DNA of 64,000 nucleotides from an uncultured Oscillospiraceae bacterium (GTDB lineage: Bacteria; Bacillota; Clostridia; Oscillospirales; Acutalibacteraceae). Positions 43,787 through 51,764 of this stretch are shown here, one piece after another; position 1 is the first letter of the stretch, and every line of letters starts with the position of its first letter. Under the pieces are notes generated by a model that was given only the letters and a program-made list of their open reading frames with translations, did no database searches and was not told the DNA's origin. The translations under genes were made by a program, and so were the position numbers. The stretch covers positions 62,001 through 126,000 of the forward strand of contig CATXDC010000007.1 in assembly GCA_958366985.1 (NCBI GenBank), in the 5' to 3' direction.

Positions 43787-45536
43787 AAATCCATCAGAAC
43801 CGGATACAAAAAGCATTTTTGAAAAAGGTATTCTGAGCCGTAATCCTGTTCTTGTTTACGCTATCGGAATCTGTCCCCTTATAGCAGTTGCCAAAAGCGC
43901 TGCAACCGCAGCTGTTCTAGCGGCACTTTCCGCTATTCTTCTTATATTCCTTGAAATATTTACCGCTCTTATCTTTAAGAAAATGCCTAAATGGCTGAGA
44001 GTCGGAGTTTATGCTGTAACAGGTGTATTGCTCATAATACCTTTTTATATGCTCATGAGTGCTTACATGCCGTCTATCGAAGTAAGCCTCGGAATTTACA
44101 TTCCTCTTCTCGCTGTAAACTCCATTACCGTACAGAGATGTGAGGCTTTTGCCGTAAAGCACAGCGTTAAATCTGCATTTTTAGATGCCCTTGCCAATTC
44201 AATTGGATACGCAATTCCACTTATTCTCACCGGTATAATAAGAGAGGCTCTCGGCTCCAGTAAGATTTTCGGTCATTATATTGATGCTCTTCCCCATGCA
44301 AACGGATTTCTGATGCCGTTCTGCGGATTTATCATATTGGGCTTTGTTGCCGCATTTATTAATTACATGAGATCTACTTTCCGAATCGGCGACGAATTTG
44401 ACACCAAAGACAGCGATTTCATAATAAACAAACAGAAAAACAAAGATTCCCTCAGCAATGATGAGGATTCACTGCAAAATGAGATAGATGTTATTCCCGA
44501 TAACATCCCGGAAGCTATAGAATCTAATTCAATCGCACAAACTCCGGCTGAAGATAATACAGCAGAAGATCCTACTGATCCCTCTGCAAATTTTGAATCT
44601 TCAGTAAGCAGAATAATGCATAAATGGTCACCTGTTGGCAGCGCTGAAATTTCAGAAGAAATTTCTCCGACAGCAGAAACAACTTCATTAGATGAAAATA
44701 AAAAAGAGACTGATGTGCTTTCCGAAGGCAATATCCATAACAAAACTGTTTCTGAAAAAGTCAGCACAGAAGAATCTGTTAATACAGCAGAAAGCGCTGC
44801 TCCTAAAAAGACAACACGCAAGAGAACAACCAAAAAAGCAACAGCTCCTGCTGATGTAAATACCGAGGCAGCTGTTTCTGCTGAGAGTTCAGAAAACAAA
44901 AATGCAGCCGCAGATACTGTTGCCGCTTCAACTGATACAGCAGAAAGCGCTGCTCCTAAAAAAACTACCCGCAAGAGAACCACCAAAAAAGCAACAGCTC
45001 CTGCTGATACAGATACCAAGACAGCTGTTTCTGCTGAGAGTTCAGAAAACAAAAATACAGCCGCAGATACTGTTGCCGCTTCAACTGATACAGCAGAAAG
45101 CGCTGCTCCTAAAAAAACTACCCGTAAGAGAACTACTAAGAAAGCAGCAGCTTCTGCTGATGTAAATACAGAAATAGCTGCTTCAGTTGAAAGTTCAGAA
45201 AGTAACACTATTTCAACCGATACTGTGGAAAATTCCACTTCTAAAAAGACTACTCGTAAGCGTACTGCGAAAAAGGCAGCTGAATCCACGGTAAAAGATG
45301 AGCAGACAGATATTACAGCTCAAAATACCGCTAAAGAGGAAACTGAAGCTCCCGTAAAGAAAACTCCTCGAAAGAGAACAGCTAAGAAAACCGAAGTTAA
45401 ACCAGAAGAAGTTAAAACTGAAACATCAGAGCCTGCAGAAAATGCCGCTCCTAAAAAGACCACTCGCAGAAGGACAACCACTAAAAACACCGAAGCATCG
45501 GCCGCTGCGAAAGAATCTGCGCCTAAGGAGGATTAA
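43773..45536 (+). CDS. rnfE: Rnf-like membrane subunit E with long histone-like repeat tail
   Basis: The first 200 residues are an RnfE/NqrD-type membrane subunit with six predicted helices and a pair of conserved cysteines in the family (one visible in VQRCEAFAV). A 385-residue extension follows. It is first acidic and Ser/Thr-rich (about 205-330), then has six basic blocks like KKTTRKRTTKK spaced by acidic Ala/Ser/Thr linkers. Three of the blocks are near-perfect 51-residue units encoded by 153-bp repeats. Such tails resemble histone H1 and AT-hook-like regions that bind nucleic acid. RnfE proteins are usually about 200-230 residues, so the tail is exceptional. Start: AAGGAGG site before the ATG. 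Confidence 0.88.
   Translation: MARFKNPSEPDTKSIFEKGILSRNPVLVYAIGICPLIAVAKSAATAAVLAALSAILLIFLEIFTALIFKKMPKWLRVGVYAVTGVLLIIPFYMLMSAYMPSIEVSLGIYIPLLAVNSITVQRCEAFAVKHSVKSAFLDALANSIGYAIPLILTGIIREALGSSKIFGHYIDALPHANGFLMPFCGFIILGFVAAFINYMRSTFRIGDEFDTKDSDFIINKQKNKDSLSNDEDSLQNEIDVIPDNIPEAIESNSIAQTPAEDNTAEDPTDPSANFESSVSRIMHKWSPVGSAEISEEISPTAETTSLDENKKETDVLSEGNIHNKTVSEKVSTEESVNTAESAAPKKTTRKRTTKKATAPADVNTEAAVSAESSENKNAAADTVAASTDTAESAAPKKTTRKRTTKKATAPADTDTKTAVSAESSENKNTAADTVAASTDTAESAAPKKTTRKRTTKKAAASADVNTEIAASVESSESNTISTDTVENSTSKKTTRKRTAKKAAESTVKDEQTDITAQNTAKEETEAPVKKTPRKRTAKKTEVKPEEVKTETSEPAENAAPKKTTRRRTTTKNTEASAAAKESAPKED
44784..45242 (+). repeat. Tandem 153-bp repeat within rnfE
   Basis: Three in-frame units begin at 44784, 44937 and 45090, each starting ACAGCAGAAAGCGC, with a 153-bp period (51 codons). 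Units 1 and 2 are nearly identical, and the third drifts in its last half. Downstream blocks keep only the basic core. The close identity points to recent duplication and to possible copy-number variation. Confidence 0.9.
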
Positions 45537-45538
45537 TT

Positions 45539-46135
45539 ATGAATTTATTTGTTGATTTTATAATAACTGCTCTTTATGCCGCATTCTTTCAAAATACAGT
45601 CTTAAGCGGCGGATACGGCGTTGGTGAGGCAGTAAGAATAGGAAGCAAACCTAAACAAATCGGTGTTGTTTCACTGTTTGTAATGATTTTTTCAGTAACA
45701 GCTGCTGTATCTTGCCGTGCATTGGATTTAATTCCACAGGTTAATGCAATGGGATTTATTGAACATCTGCTTATTTTTACAGGTGTTGAATTTGTTATTT
45801 ATCTTTTGGTAATCCTTATAATGATCAAGGGATTTAAAGCCTCAAAGGGATTCTTAAAGCTTGTTGGTATTGCCGGTTTTAACACATTGGTTTTAGCAAT
45901 TCCTCTGCTTAACCGCATGGGTTCTTCCGGCGGAATACTGGAAGCTTTAGGTATGGCAATAGGTGCAGCAATTGCATTTATAGTGGCAACTACTCTTATA
46001 AGTGTTGGAATCAAAAAGATTAAAACAAATCCCGAACTTCCCGAAAGTTTCAAATACACCCCTGCAGTATTTATATATATAGGACTTCTTGCACTTGCAT
46101 TTATGGGATTTTCAGGACAGTCACTTTTCGTTTAA
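45539..46135 (+). CDS. rnfA: Rnf-like membrane subunit A
   Basis: A 198-residue integral membrane protein of the RnfA/NqrE family with about six helices. LSGGYGVGEAVRIGSK near residue 25 corresponds to the usual LGICPFLGVS region but lacks its Cys, a divergence that may affect electron transfer. It starts 2 bases after rnfE, so translation is probably coupled. RnfB, which normally follows, is absent. Confidence 0.82.
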   Translation: MNLFVDFIITALYAAFFQNTVLSGGYGVGEAVRIGSKPKQIGVVSLFVMIFSVTAAVSCRALDLIPQVNAMGFIEHLLIFTGVEFVIYLLVILIMIKGFKASKGFLKLVGIAGFNTLVLAIPLLNRMGSSGGILEALGMAIGAAIAFIVATTLISVGIKKIKTNPELPESFKYTPAVFIYIGLLALAFMGFSGQSLFV

Positions 46136-46152
46136 GAAAGGCATGAATTCTA

Positions 46153-47403
46153 ATGGCAAAAAAAGACAGACGCTTTAACGCCTATAAAACCGACAGTTAT
46201 TATGGCTTTTCAAAAGAATACCCTGAGGGAGGAAAAAGTCCCGACGAACGTTATAACAAAAGAGTAATCATAGGAAAAATCTTTTCCGGAATAAAAATAT
46301 TCTTAGCTTTTGCATTTTTATTTACCTTTGTTTACTTCGGTGTAACACTGATGCTCGATATCTCAGATCTGCCGATTGCAACGGAAGCTCCTTCGGAAAA
46401 TGAAGGTATCGTTTCTCCGTCAGATGAAAGCACAACCGCAGCACCTGTATCTCAGCAGGACGCTGTTAAAGGCGTTTATATTCAGCCCAATCAGTTTTCT
46501 ACTCCAGAAGCAGCCAAACAGTTTGCTGAAAACGCCGTATCAAAAGGCATCAACAGTGTGGTTGTAGATTTAAAGAAGGATGACGGAACAATAGTTTATC
46601 CTACCGCTGTTGCAGCTGCTAATGAGATAAATGCCGCACAGAGCGCTAAGGATAATTTTTCCGAAATACTCACTGCTTTACGTGAGGGCGGATTAAAGGT
46701 TATCGGAGTAATAAACTGTTTTAATGATCCCCTTATGGCAAGTGAAAAATCAGAAATGGCTGTTCACTATAACAACACCGATATGCTCTGGCTCGATAAC
46801 AGCCGAGAAAAAGGCGGCAAGCCATGGCTTAACCCATACTCACAGGATGCATGCAATTATCTTACTGAGATTATAAAAGAAGCTGCATCCATGCCCGTTG
46901 ACAGAATCATTCTTTCCGGCGTTCAGTTCCCGTCAGGATATTCCCTTGACCTTGCAACATATGAGGGTGAGGAAACAGGAGAAAGCAGAAACCAGACCCT
47001 TGTATCCTTTATTGAGCAGGCTGAAAACGCAGCTGGTGAGGGAAAAATCATAGTTTCCATGACAGGCGACGGAGCAATTAACGGCAGCGCAGATCTCTAT
47101 AACGGCAATCTTCTTGACAGCGGCATTGGGTATGCAGCTCCCGATATGCGTCTTTCTCAGATGAAAAACGTAAAGCTGGGAGATAAAACCTATGCTAATC
47201 CCTCCTCACAGGCAGATGAATTTATGCCCCTTGCAATAACCCAGCTTTCACAGCGTGCAAAAGTAGGAGGCAAAGAGGTTGCGCTTTATCCGATAATTGA
47301 AGCTGATTCCCTTGAAAGCGCTCAGAGCACAATAGAAATTCTTAAAAGCAATTCAATTGACGGATATATTTTATATAACGCAAACGGAAATTACGGATTT
47401 TAA
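46153..47403 (+). CDS. DUF4015 putative glycoside hydrolase, membrane anchored
   Basis: 416 residues. A basic cytosolic start (1-40) precedes one membrane helix (about 43-65), then a Ser/Thr-rich linker (75-100) and a TIM-barrel-like domain. The domain opens with VKGVYIQPNQFSTPEAA and SVVVDLKKDDGTIVYP, as in DUF4015 proteins related to glycoside hydrolases. It is expected outside the cell, on polysaccharide. It follows rnfA by 17 bases and could share the transcript. Confidence 0.85.
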   Translation: MAKKDRRFNAYKTDSYYGFSKEYPEGGKSPDERYNKRVIIGKIFSGIKIFLAFAFLFTFVYFGVTLMLDISDLPIATEAPSENEGIVSPSDESTTAAPVSQQDAVKGVYIQPNQFSTPEAAKQFAENAVSKGINSVVVDLKKDDGTIVYPTAVAAANEINAAQSAKDNFSEILTALREGGLKVIGVINCFNDPLMASEKSEMAVHYNNTDMLWLDNSREKGGKPWLNPYSQDACNYLTEIIKEAASMPVDRIILSGVQFPSGYSLDLATYEGEETGESRNQTLVSFIEQAENAAGEGKIIVSMTGDGAINGSADLYNGNLLDSGIGYAAPDMRLSQMKNVKLGDKTYANPSSQADEFMPLAITQLSQRAKVGGKEVALYPIIEADSLESAQSTIEILKSNSIDGYILYNANGNYGF

Positions 47404-47418
47404 TCGGAGGCTTCAGAT

Positions 47419-48231
47419 ATGTACAAATGGGAAAGGATACCCCTTGAGGGAATCTTCAATACAAGAGATTTGGGCGGAATGGAAACGGCAGATGGAAGAA
47501 AAATTAAGCCCTGCCGTCTTATAAGAAGCGGTGAGCTTTTCAATTTGACTGAAAACGATAGGCAAACCCTTACAGACCGCTATAAACTAAAAAAGGTTGT
47601 GGATTTCCGAACCGGCGCCGAGCGCAGTGAAAAGCCTGATCCCATACTGGATAATGTTCAGTACATATGGGCTCCCATAATGAGCGAAGAAGCAATGGGC
47701 ATTACTCACGATGAAGAAAGTGAACGTGATGTCATCGCAGAGCTGTTCAGTTATCTTCAGGAAAAACAGATAACTTTAGTTGATTATATGACCGGCATAT
47801 ATAAAATTCTTCTTTCAACAGATCAGGCACAGCGTGAATACTCACGCTTTTTCAGAGAACTGCTTTCCAATGAAAGCGGCTCCGTGCTGTGGCATTGCAG
47901 CGCCGGCAAGGACAGAGTGGGTGTTGGCACAGCTCTTCTGCTTACAGCTTTGGGAGTTCCCAGAGATGTTATTATTGAAGATTATCTTATGACCAATACC
48001 TTCACAAACTCCGAATATGAAAATGCTGTTAAATTTCTAAAATCGCAAAATGCCAACGAAGCTGTCATAAACGGTATCGAAGGTGTTTTCAAGGTAAGAG
48101 AAAGCTATATTATAGCTTCTTTAAAGTACATAGAAGAAAATTATGGCTCAGTAAATGAATATATAAATAAAGCCCTTGGCATAACATCCGATGATATTAC
48201 AGATTTAAGAAATATGTATCTCGAAAATTAA
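47419..48231 (+). CDS. Tyrosine-protein phosphatase (CX5R type)
   Basis: A 270-residue cytosolic protein with the phosphatase loop HCSAGKDRVGVG (Cys nucleophile and Arg) near residue 157. The opening GIFNTRDLGGMETADGR and LIRSGEL match the Y_phosphatase3/IphP group of broad tyrosine or phosphoinositide phosphatases. It begins 15 bases after the DUF4015 gene. Confidence 0.92.
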   Translation: MYKWERIPLEGIFNTRDLGGMETADGRKIKPCRLIRSGELFNLTENDRQTLTDRYKLKKVVDFRTGAERSEKPDPILDNVQYIWAPIMSEEAMGITHDEESERDVIAELFSYLQEKQITLVDYMTGIYKILLSTDQAQREYSRFFRELLSNESGSVLWHCSAGKDRVGVGTALLLTALGVPRDVIIEDYLMTNTFTNSEYENAVKFLKSQNANEAVINGIEGVFKVRESYIIASLKYIEENYGSVNEYINKALGITSDDITDLRNMYLEN

Positions 48232-48364
48232 AGACATAAATTATCCCCGTAACAGCCGCAGAATTTTGATTTTTTGCAGCTTTTGCGGGGTGTTTTCACG
48301 AAAAGGCTTTTTATTTCTTATAACTCAAATAAAGCTTACCATTAATTTGAAGAGGGGAATTTTT

Positions 48365-49363
48365 ATGAAAGAATCGCTCCAAATTTTATGCAGCAGTCTT
48401 GTGGAAAACAGAAAAATCATCAAATCAGCTTTTCCGCTGGAAAACAGCTATATTTATCCTGTCTGTGCGGAAATATTCACTGAAAAGCATCAAACCGCTC
48501 AGGAAGAAAGGCTGAGTGATTGCCGTAAGATTTTAAAAGAAAACACTGGAATCCTTTCAAATTTCCGTGGCATTACAAAACCGGTTATGATCTCCATGAT
48601 GGCGGTTGAATCCAATCCCCAAGAGAAGCTTCGCCGCTCTCTTTCGGTTTATGCTCTTTTGAAAGAATATTTTTTCACCTCACAGTATCTTCCCGTAGCA
48701 TCTATGGCAATATCGAGCATGGCTCCCGAGAGCCGATATGAAGAGTTGTCCGCAAGAACGAGAAAAATTTATGAGGCGATAAGATCAGAACATCCTTTTC
48801 TTACAAATTCTCAGGACTGTATTTATGCAGCGCTTCTGGCTTTATCACCGAGAACTGATGAGGAAATAATTGAAGAAACAGAGAAATGCTATAATATTCT
48901 CAAAGGTGAATTTTTCTCCTCCAACGCTGTTCAGTCACTTAGTCACATCTTAGCTTTTCTTGACGGCACAGCGGAGGAAAAATGCAGCCGCACATTGGAG
49001 CTTTATAATAAACTTAAATTAAACGGTTGCAGATATGGCACAAACTTTGAGCTGCCAACCTTGGGAGTTGCCGCAATGCTTCCCGGTGAAATAAAGGATA
49101 TCGCAAAAGATATTGCCGAAACAGATGAATATCTTGCACACCAAAAGGGTTTTGGATTTTTTAGCATAGGAAAAAAACAGCGGCTCATGCACGCAGCAAT
49201 GATTGTAAGTTCAGACCTTATAGAAAAGAACAATGTCGCTGCACGTTCATCAGTAATAAGCGGAATTGTAGCGCTGATCGCCGCACAGCAGGCTGCTATA
49301 TGCGCCGCTGTTGCAGCCTCTGCAGCCGCCGCAAGTGCATCAGCTGCATCATCAGGAAACTGA
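48365..49363 (+). CDS. DUF4003 family protein
   Basis: About 332 residues. The pattern KESLQILCSSLVENRKIIKS, CRKILKENTGILSNFRG and SEHPFLTNSQD is typical of DUF4003, a Firmicutes family of unknown role that is mostly helical. The C-terminus is a hydrophobic Ala/Ser-rich stretch (AAVAASAAAASASAASS) that may anchor or disorder the end. The ATG at 48365 follows GAGGGG; the longer frame from 48266 is not used. A terminator follows. Confidence 0.85.
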   Translation: MKESLQILCSSLVENRKIIKSAFPLENSYIYPVCAEIFTEKHQTAQEERLSDCRKILKENTGILSNFRGITKPVMISMMAVESNPQEKLRRSLSVYALLKEYFFTSQYLPVASMAISSMAPESRYEELSARTRKIYEAIRSEHPFLTNSQDCIYAALLALSPRTDEEIIEETEKCYNILKGEFFSSNAVQSLSHILAFLDGTAEEKCSRTLELYNKLKLNGCRYGTNFELPTLGVAAMLPGEIKDIAKDIAETDEYLAHQKGFGFFSIGKKQRLMHAAMIVSSDLIEKNNVAARSSVISGIVALIAAQQAAICAAVAASAAAASASAASSGN

Positions 49364-49377
49364 GAAACTCCATACAT

Positions 49378-49409
49378 AAAAGCCTTTTGGAAACTCGAAA
49401 GGCTTTTTA
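49378..49409 (+). terminator. Terminator of the DUF4003 gene
   Basis: AAAAGCCTTT (49378-49387) pairs with AAAGGCTTTT (49398-49407), followed by TAT. Confidence 0.82.
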
Positions 49410-49510
49410 TTATGTCAGGAAAGATAGGTAAACACCCAATAGTACAATCCTGCAATTCCATATTAAAAGTTCGCTAATTTATAAAGTTACTTCTCATATA
49501 CACAAAAGCC

Positions 49511-49540
49511 AAAAGGCTTCGGAAAAATCCGGAGCCTTTT
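49511..49540 (-). terminator. Terminator of the membrane-protein trio
   Basis: AAAAGGCTTCGG (49511-49522) pairs with CCGGAGCCTTTT (49529-49540) with one wobble. It lies downstream of the last gene on the minus strand. Confidence 0.75.
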
Positions 49541-49582
49541 GATCTTGATAGCAGTCAAATAATACCCTTTTTATTTCTGATT

Positions 49583-50134
49583 TTAAGCTTTTATCTGAGC
49601 ATTTTTCTTTGACAATTTTGCAGTGGCAATCAAATCCACAATAATCAGGATGCATATGACAGGCAGGAGAAATGTCTCCCAAAATGAAAATCCGGCTCCT
49701 CCTCCATTGCCAAGTTCAAAAAATGCCATTTCATAGCAAAAACAGCTCATTAGCATCATACTCATTGGCACCCATTTTTCCATATGACCTAAACCGTAAA
49801 GATACATTATTATTCCACCAACAGCCATACAGCCGCAGAGGAAAAAGCCCAAAAGTGGAATAAAGAATAACAACGAGTTGACATGGACAAGAACGCCCAC
49901 AGCTCCTACAATAAGGGTCTGCTTTAAGCTGCCTGTTTTATAAAAAGCGGAAGCTATTCCATAAAGGTAAACAGCAGCAAGGGGAACTGTGTTGATAACA
50001 TCAAAGGTATCGCTGTCAAAACGCATATTAAGCACATCGAACTTATTCAGCAGGAAAAATACTGCCGCAGCGGCTATCATCAAAGTGAGAACCCAACCTG
50101 CAAACAAAAATAATGTTCGTTTACCATTTTTCAT
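49583..50134 (-). CDS. Membrane protein, paralogue 3 of a tandem trio
   Basis: About 183 residues with six hydrophobic helices and short loops; family unknown. It aligns in length and pattern with the two genes upstream: an opening FLFAGWVL-like helix, a central G-rich helix pair, and the end motif LLPVICILIIVDLIATAK. I chose the ATG at 50134 with GGGAG at good spacing. It is probably co-transcribed with the other two. Confidence 0.8.
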   Translation of the reverse strand: MKNGKRTLFLFAGWVLTLMIAAAAVFFLLNKFDVLNMRFDSDTFDVINTVPLAAVYLYGIASAFYKTGSLKQTLIVGAVGVLVHVNSLLFFIPLLGFFLCGCMAVGGIIMYLYGLGHMEKWVPMSMMLMSCFCYEMAFFELGNGGGAGFSFWETFLLPVICILIIVDLIATAKLSKKNAQIKA

Positions 50135-50200
50135 GGTTTTCATCTCCCTCTTAACAGTTTACAGTAATTAAAACTAATTTTTATACTACATCTAACTCTT

Positions 50201-50782
50201 TTATGCATGTTTTTCAGTTTCGCAGAACTCTTTGAATTTTCGGTTCTTAGCCACTGAAACTATATCTGCAATAATAAATGCACACAGACCCGGCAGAAGA
50301 ATCATTGTCCAAATAGCGTTATCCGCACCTGATCGAGCATGAAACGAAATCATACCGTATGCAATATAGGTAATGGAAAAGAAAACCGTATTCACACAAA
50401 GCAACCCGTATGATGAAATTTTCTCAGCCAAGGGAAAGCCGGCTATGAACATAAGAACACCTGCAACTGCAGTAATTACCCAAACCAAAACAGCTTGCAC
50501 CAGCATGAAACATATAAACACAAAAAATACAGCAGCTATGATGCTTATCAAACAAGGTAAGATTGACTTAGTAAATCTTTCTGTCTTTTGGAGCAAAGAG
50601 AAAAAAGTGTAAATCAAAACAATCATTGCGGGAGCAATAACTAAAACGAGCATAACTGTTTCATCAATATCCTCAGGAAAAATATTTACTGCGGAAAAAA
50701 TCAGAAACAGCTCTTCTGCTGCAAGTAATAGAGCCAAAAAAGAACCAACTGCAACAAATAATGCGGTTTTACTTTTTTTCAT
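50201..50782 (-). CDS. Membrane protein, paralogue 2 of a tandem trio
   Basis: About 193 residues, six hydrophobic helices. It shares the ending LLPGLCAFIIADIVSVAK with its upstream neighbour. An AAAGGAG site precedes the ATG at 50782; the GTG/ATG further up gives an unlikely extension. No known domain recognised. Confidence 0.8.
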   Translation of the reverse strand: MKKSKTALFVAVGSFLALLLAAEELFLIFSAVNIFPEDIDETVMLVLVIAPAMIVLIYTFFSLLQKTERFTKSILPCLISIIAAVFFVFICFMLVQAVLVWVITAVAGVLMFIAGFPLAEKISSYGLLCVNTVFFSITYIAYGMISFHARSGADNAIWTMILLPGLCAFIIADIVSVAKNRKFKEFCETEKHA

Positions 50783-50853
50783 GGTATTTAGCTCCTTTAC
50801 GTACAATAATTATCAGCGATTTGTGTAGATTTTACATTAAAGCCCAGTTAAAA

Positions 50854-51429
50854 TCACTTAGCTTCTTGTAATGTCGATTTTGATTTTTCGATTTTTGAAA
50901 CAGAAACCATATCGGCAATAATAAGAGCGCATAATACCGGCAGAAGAATCACTGCCCAGAGTGCTCTTGAACCGCTTGAAGCAGACATGGCCAAAATAAT
51001 ACTGTTAAAGGTAAAATACACTGCGTTTGCACAAAGTATACCATATGAGCCTGAACTTTCGGCCACTCCAAACCCGTAAATTGTCAAAACAATTGCCGCA
51101 ATTATAAGCGCAGCGCCGAACATGTAGTACGCCGACAGTGACGAAATGAAGAAAGCAGCGACCTCAGCAATTGCGAGCAATACTCCGACTCCCCCGGCAA
51201 TAATTACCTGTTTAAAGCTTTTTGTCTTTGCAAAAACAGACAACATACTGTACAAAAGTACTGCCAGAAACGGAGTCATCGTCAAATAAATTACAACTTT
51301 TTCTTCTATATGCATCGGAAGCAAATGTGCTTCCCGCAGAAATAATAAAATTTCATCAAGGGCAAATAAAGCAACTAAAACCGAACCTATAACAAAAAGA
51401 AAACTAGAAAAGTTACTTTTTCTTTTCAT
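50854..51429 (-). CDS. Membrane protein, paralogue 1 of a tandem trio
   Basis: 191 residues, six hydrophobic helices. Its ending LLPVLCALIIADMVSVSK is almost the same as that of paralogue 2, while loops differ. It has a promoter upstream and is the first of three. No catalytic motif or signal peptide seen. A lineage-specific expanded membrane family of unknown role. Confidence 0.82.
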   Translation of the reverse strand: MKRKSNFSSFLFVIGSVLVALFALDEILLFLREAHLLPMHIEEKVVIYLTMTPFLAVLLYSMLSVFAKTKSFKQVIIAGGVGVLLAIAEVAAFFISSLSAYYMFGAALIIAAIVLTIYGFGVAESSGSYGILCANAVYFTFNSIILAMSASSGSRALWAVILLPVLCALIIADMVSVSKIEKSKSTLQEAK

Positions 51430-51558
51430 ATCTGTTCATCTCCTTTTAATAAAGTGCACTATTCTTTTCAAATCTACATTGCATCACCAACCGTTCTTAT
51501 AGATTTATAACATTAAATATAGTCAAAACATATTATTCATGGTATTGTTTACATTTTT

Positions 51559-51587
51559 ACAATAGTATTTTATCTGTTTAATGTCAA
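51559..51587 (-). promoter_or_regulatory. Promoter upstream of the membrane-protein trio
   Basis: On the minus strand TTGACA (51582-51587) and TATTGT (51559-51564) are 17 bp apart. The distance to the first ATG is about 130 bases, so the untranslated leader is long. The rest of the 51430-51700 gap is AT-rich with no gene; a small CACTG/CAGTG hairpin lies at 51661-51675. Confidence 0.6.
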
Positions 51588-51696
51588 TGTGAATCATCAC
51601 AAATTAATTTCGCTTTACATATACAGAATATACAAAGACGGCAGTTTAAACCTAATTTTTCACTGCCAAAACAGTGATGCTACAAAAATGAGCAAG

Positions 51697-51732
51697 CAAA
51701 ATCCGGGCTCCACCAAAGGGTGAGGCCCGGAT
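51697..51732 (-). terminator. Terminator of the rpsO-pnp operon
   Basis: ATCCGGGC (51701-51708) pairs with GCCCGGAT (51725-51732) with inner CCACC/GGGTG pairs. On the minus strand it is followed by TTTTG. Confidence 0.82.
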
Positions 51733-51764
51733 AAATGTTTTAAAATATTAAACTGAAACTGCTT

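Noticed and set aside
44784..45242. CRISPR-like repeat array
   Set aside because: Units are 153 bp, contiguous and in frame with the rnfE gene, with no spacers.
44363..45289. Minus-strand open frame of 308 codons with repeats
   Set aside because: It is the mirror of the rnfE tail repeats; it has no ribosome site and its repeats follow the 153-bp coding period of the plus strand.
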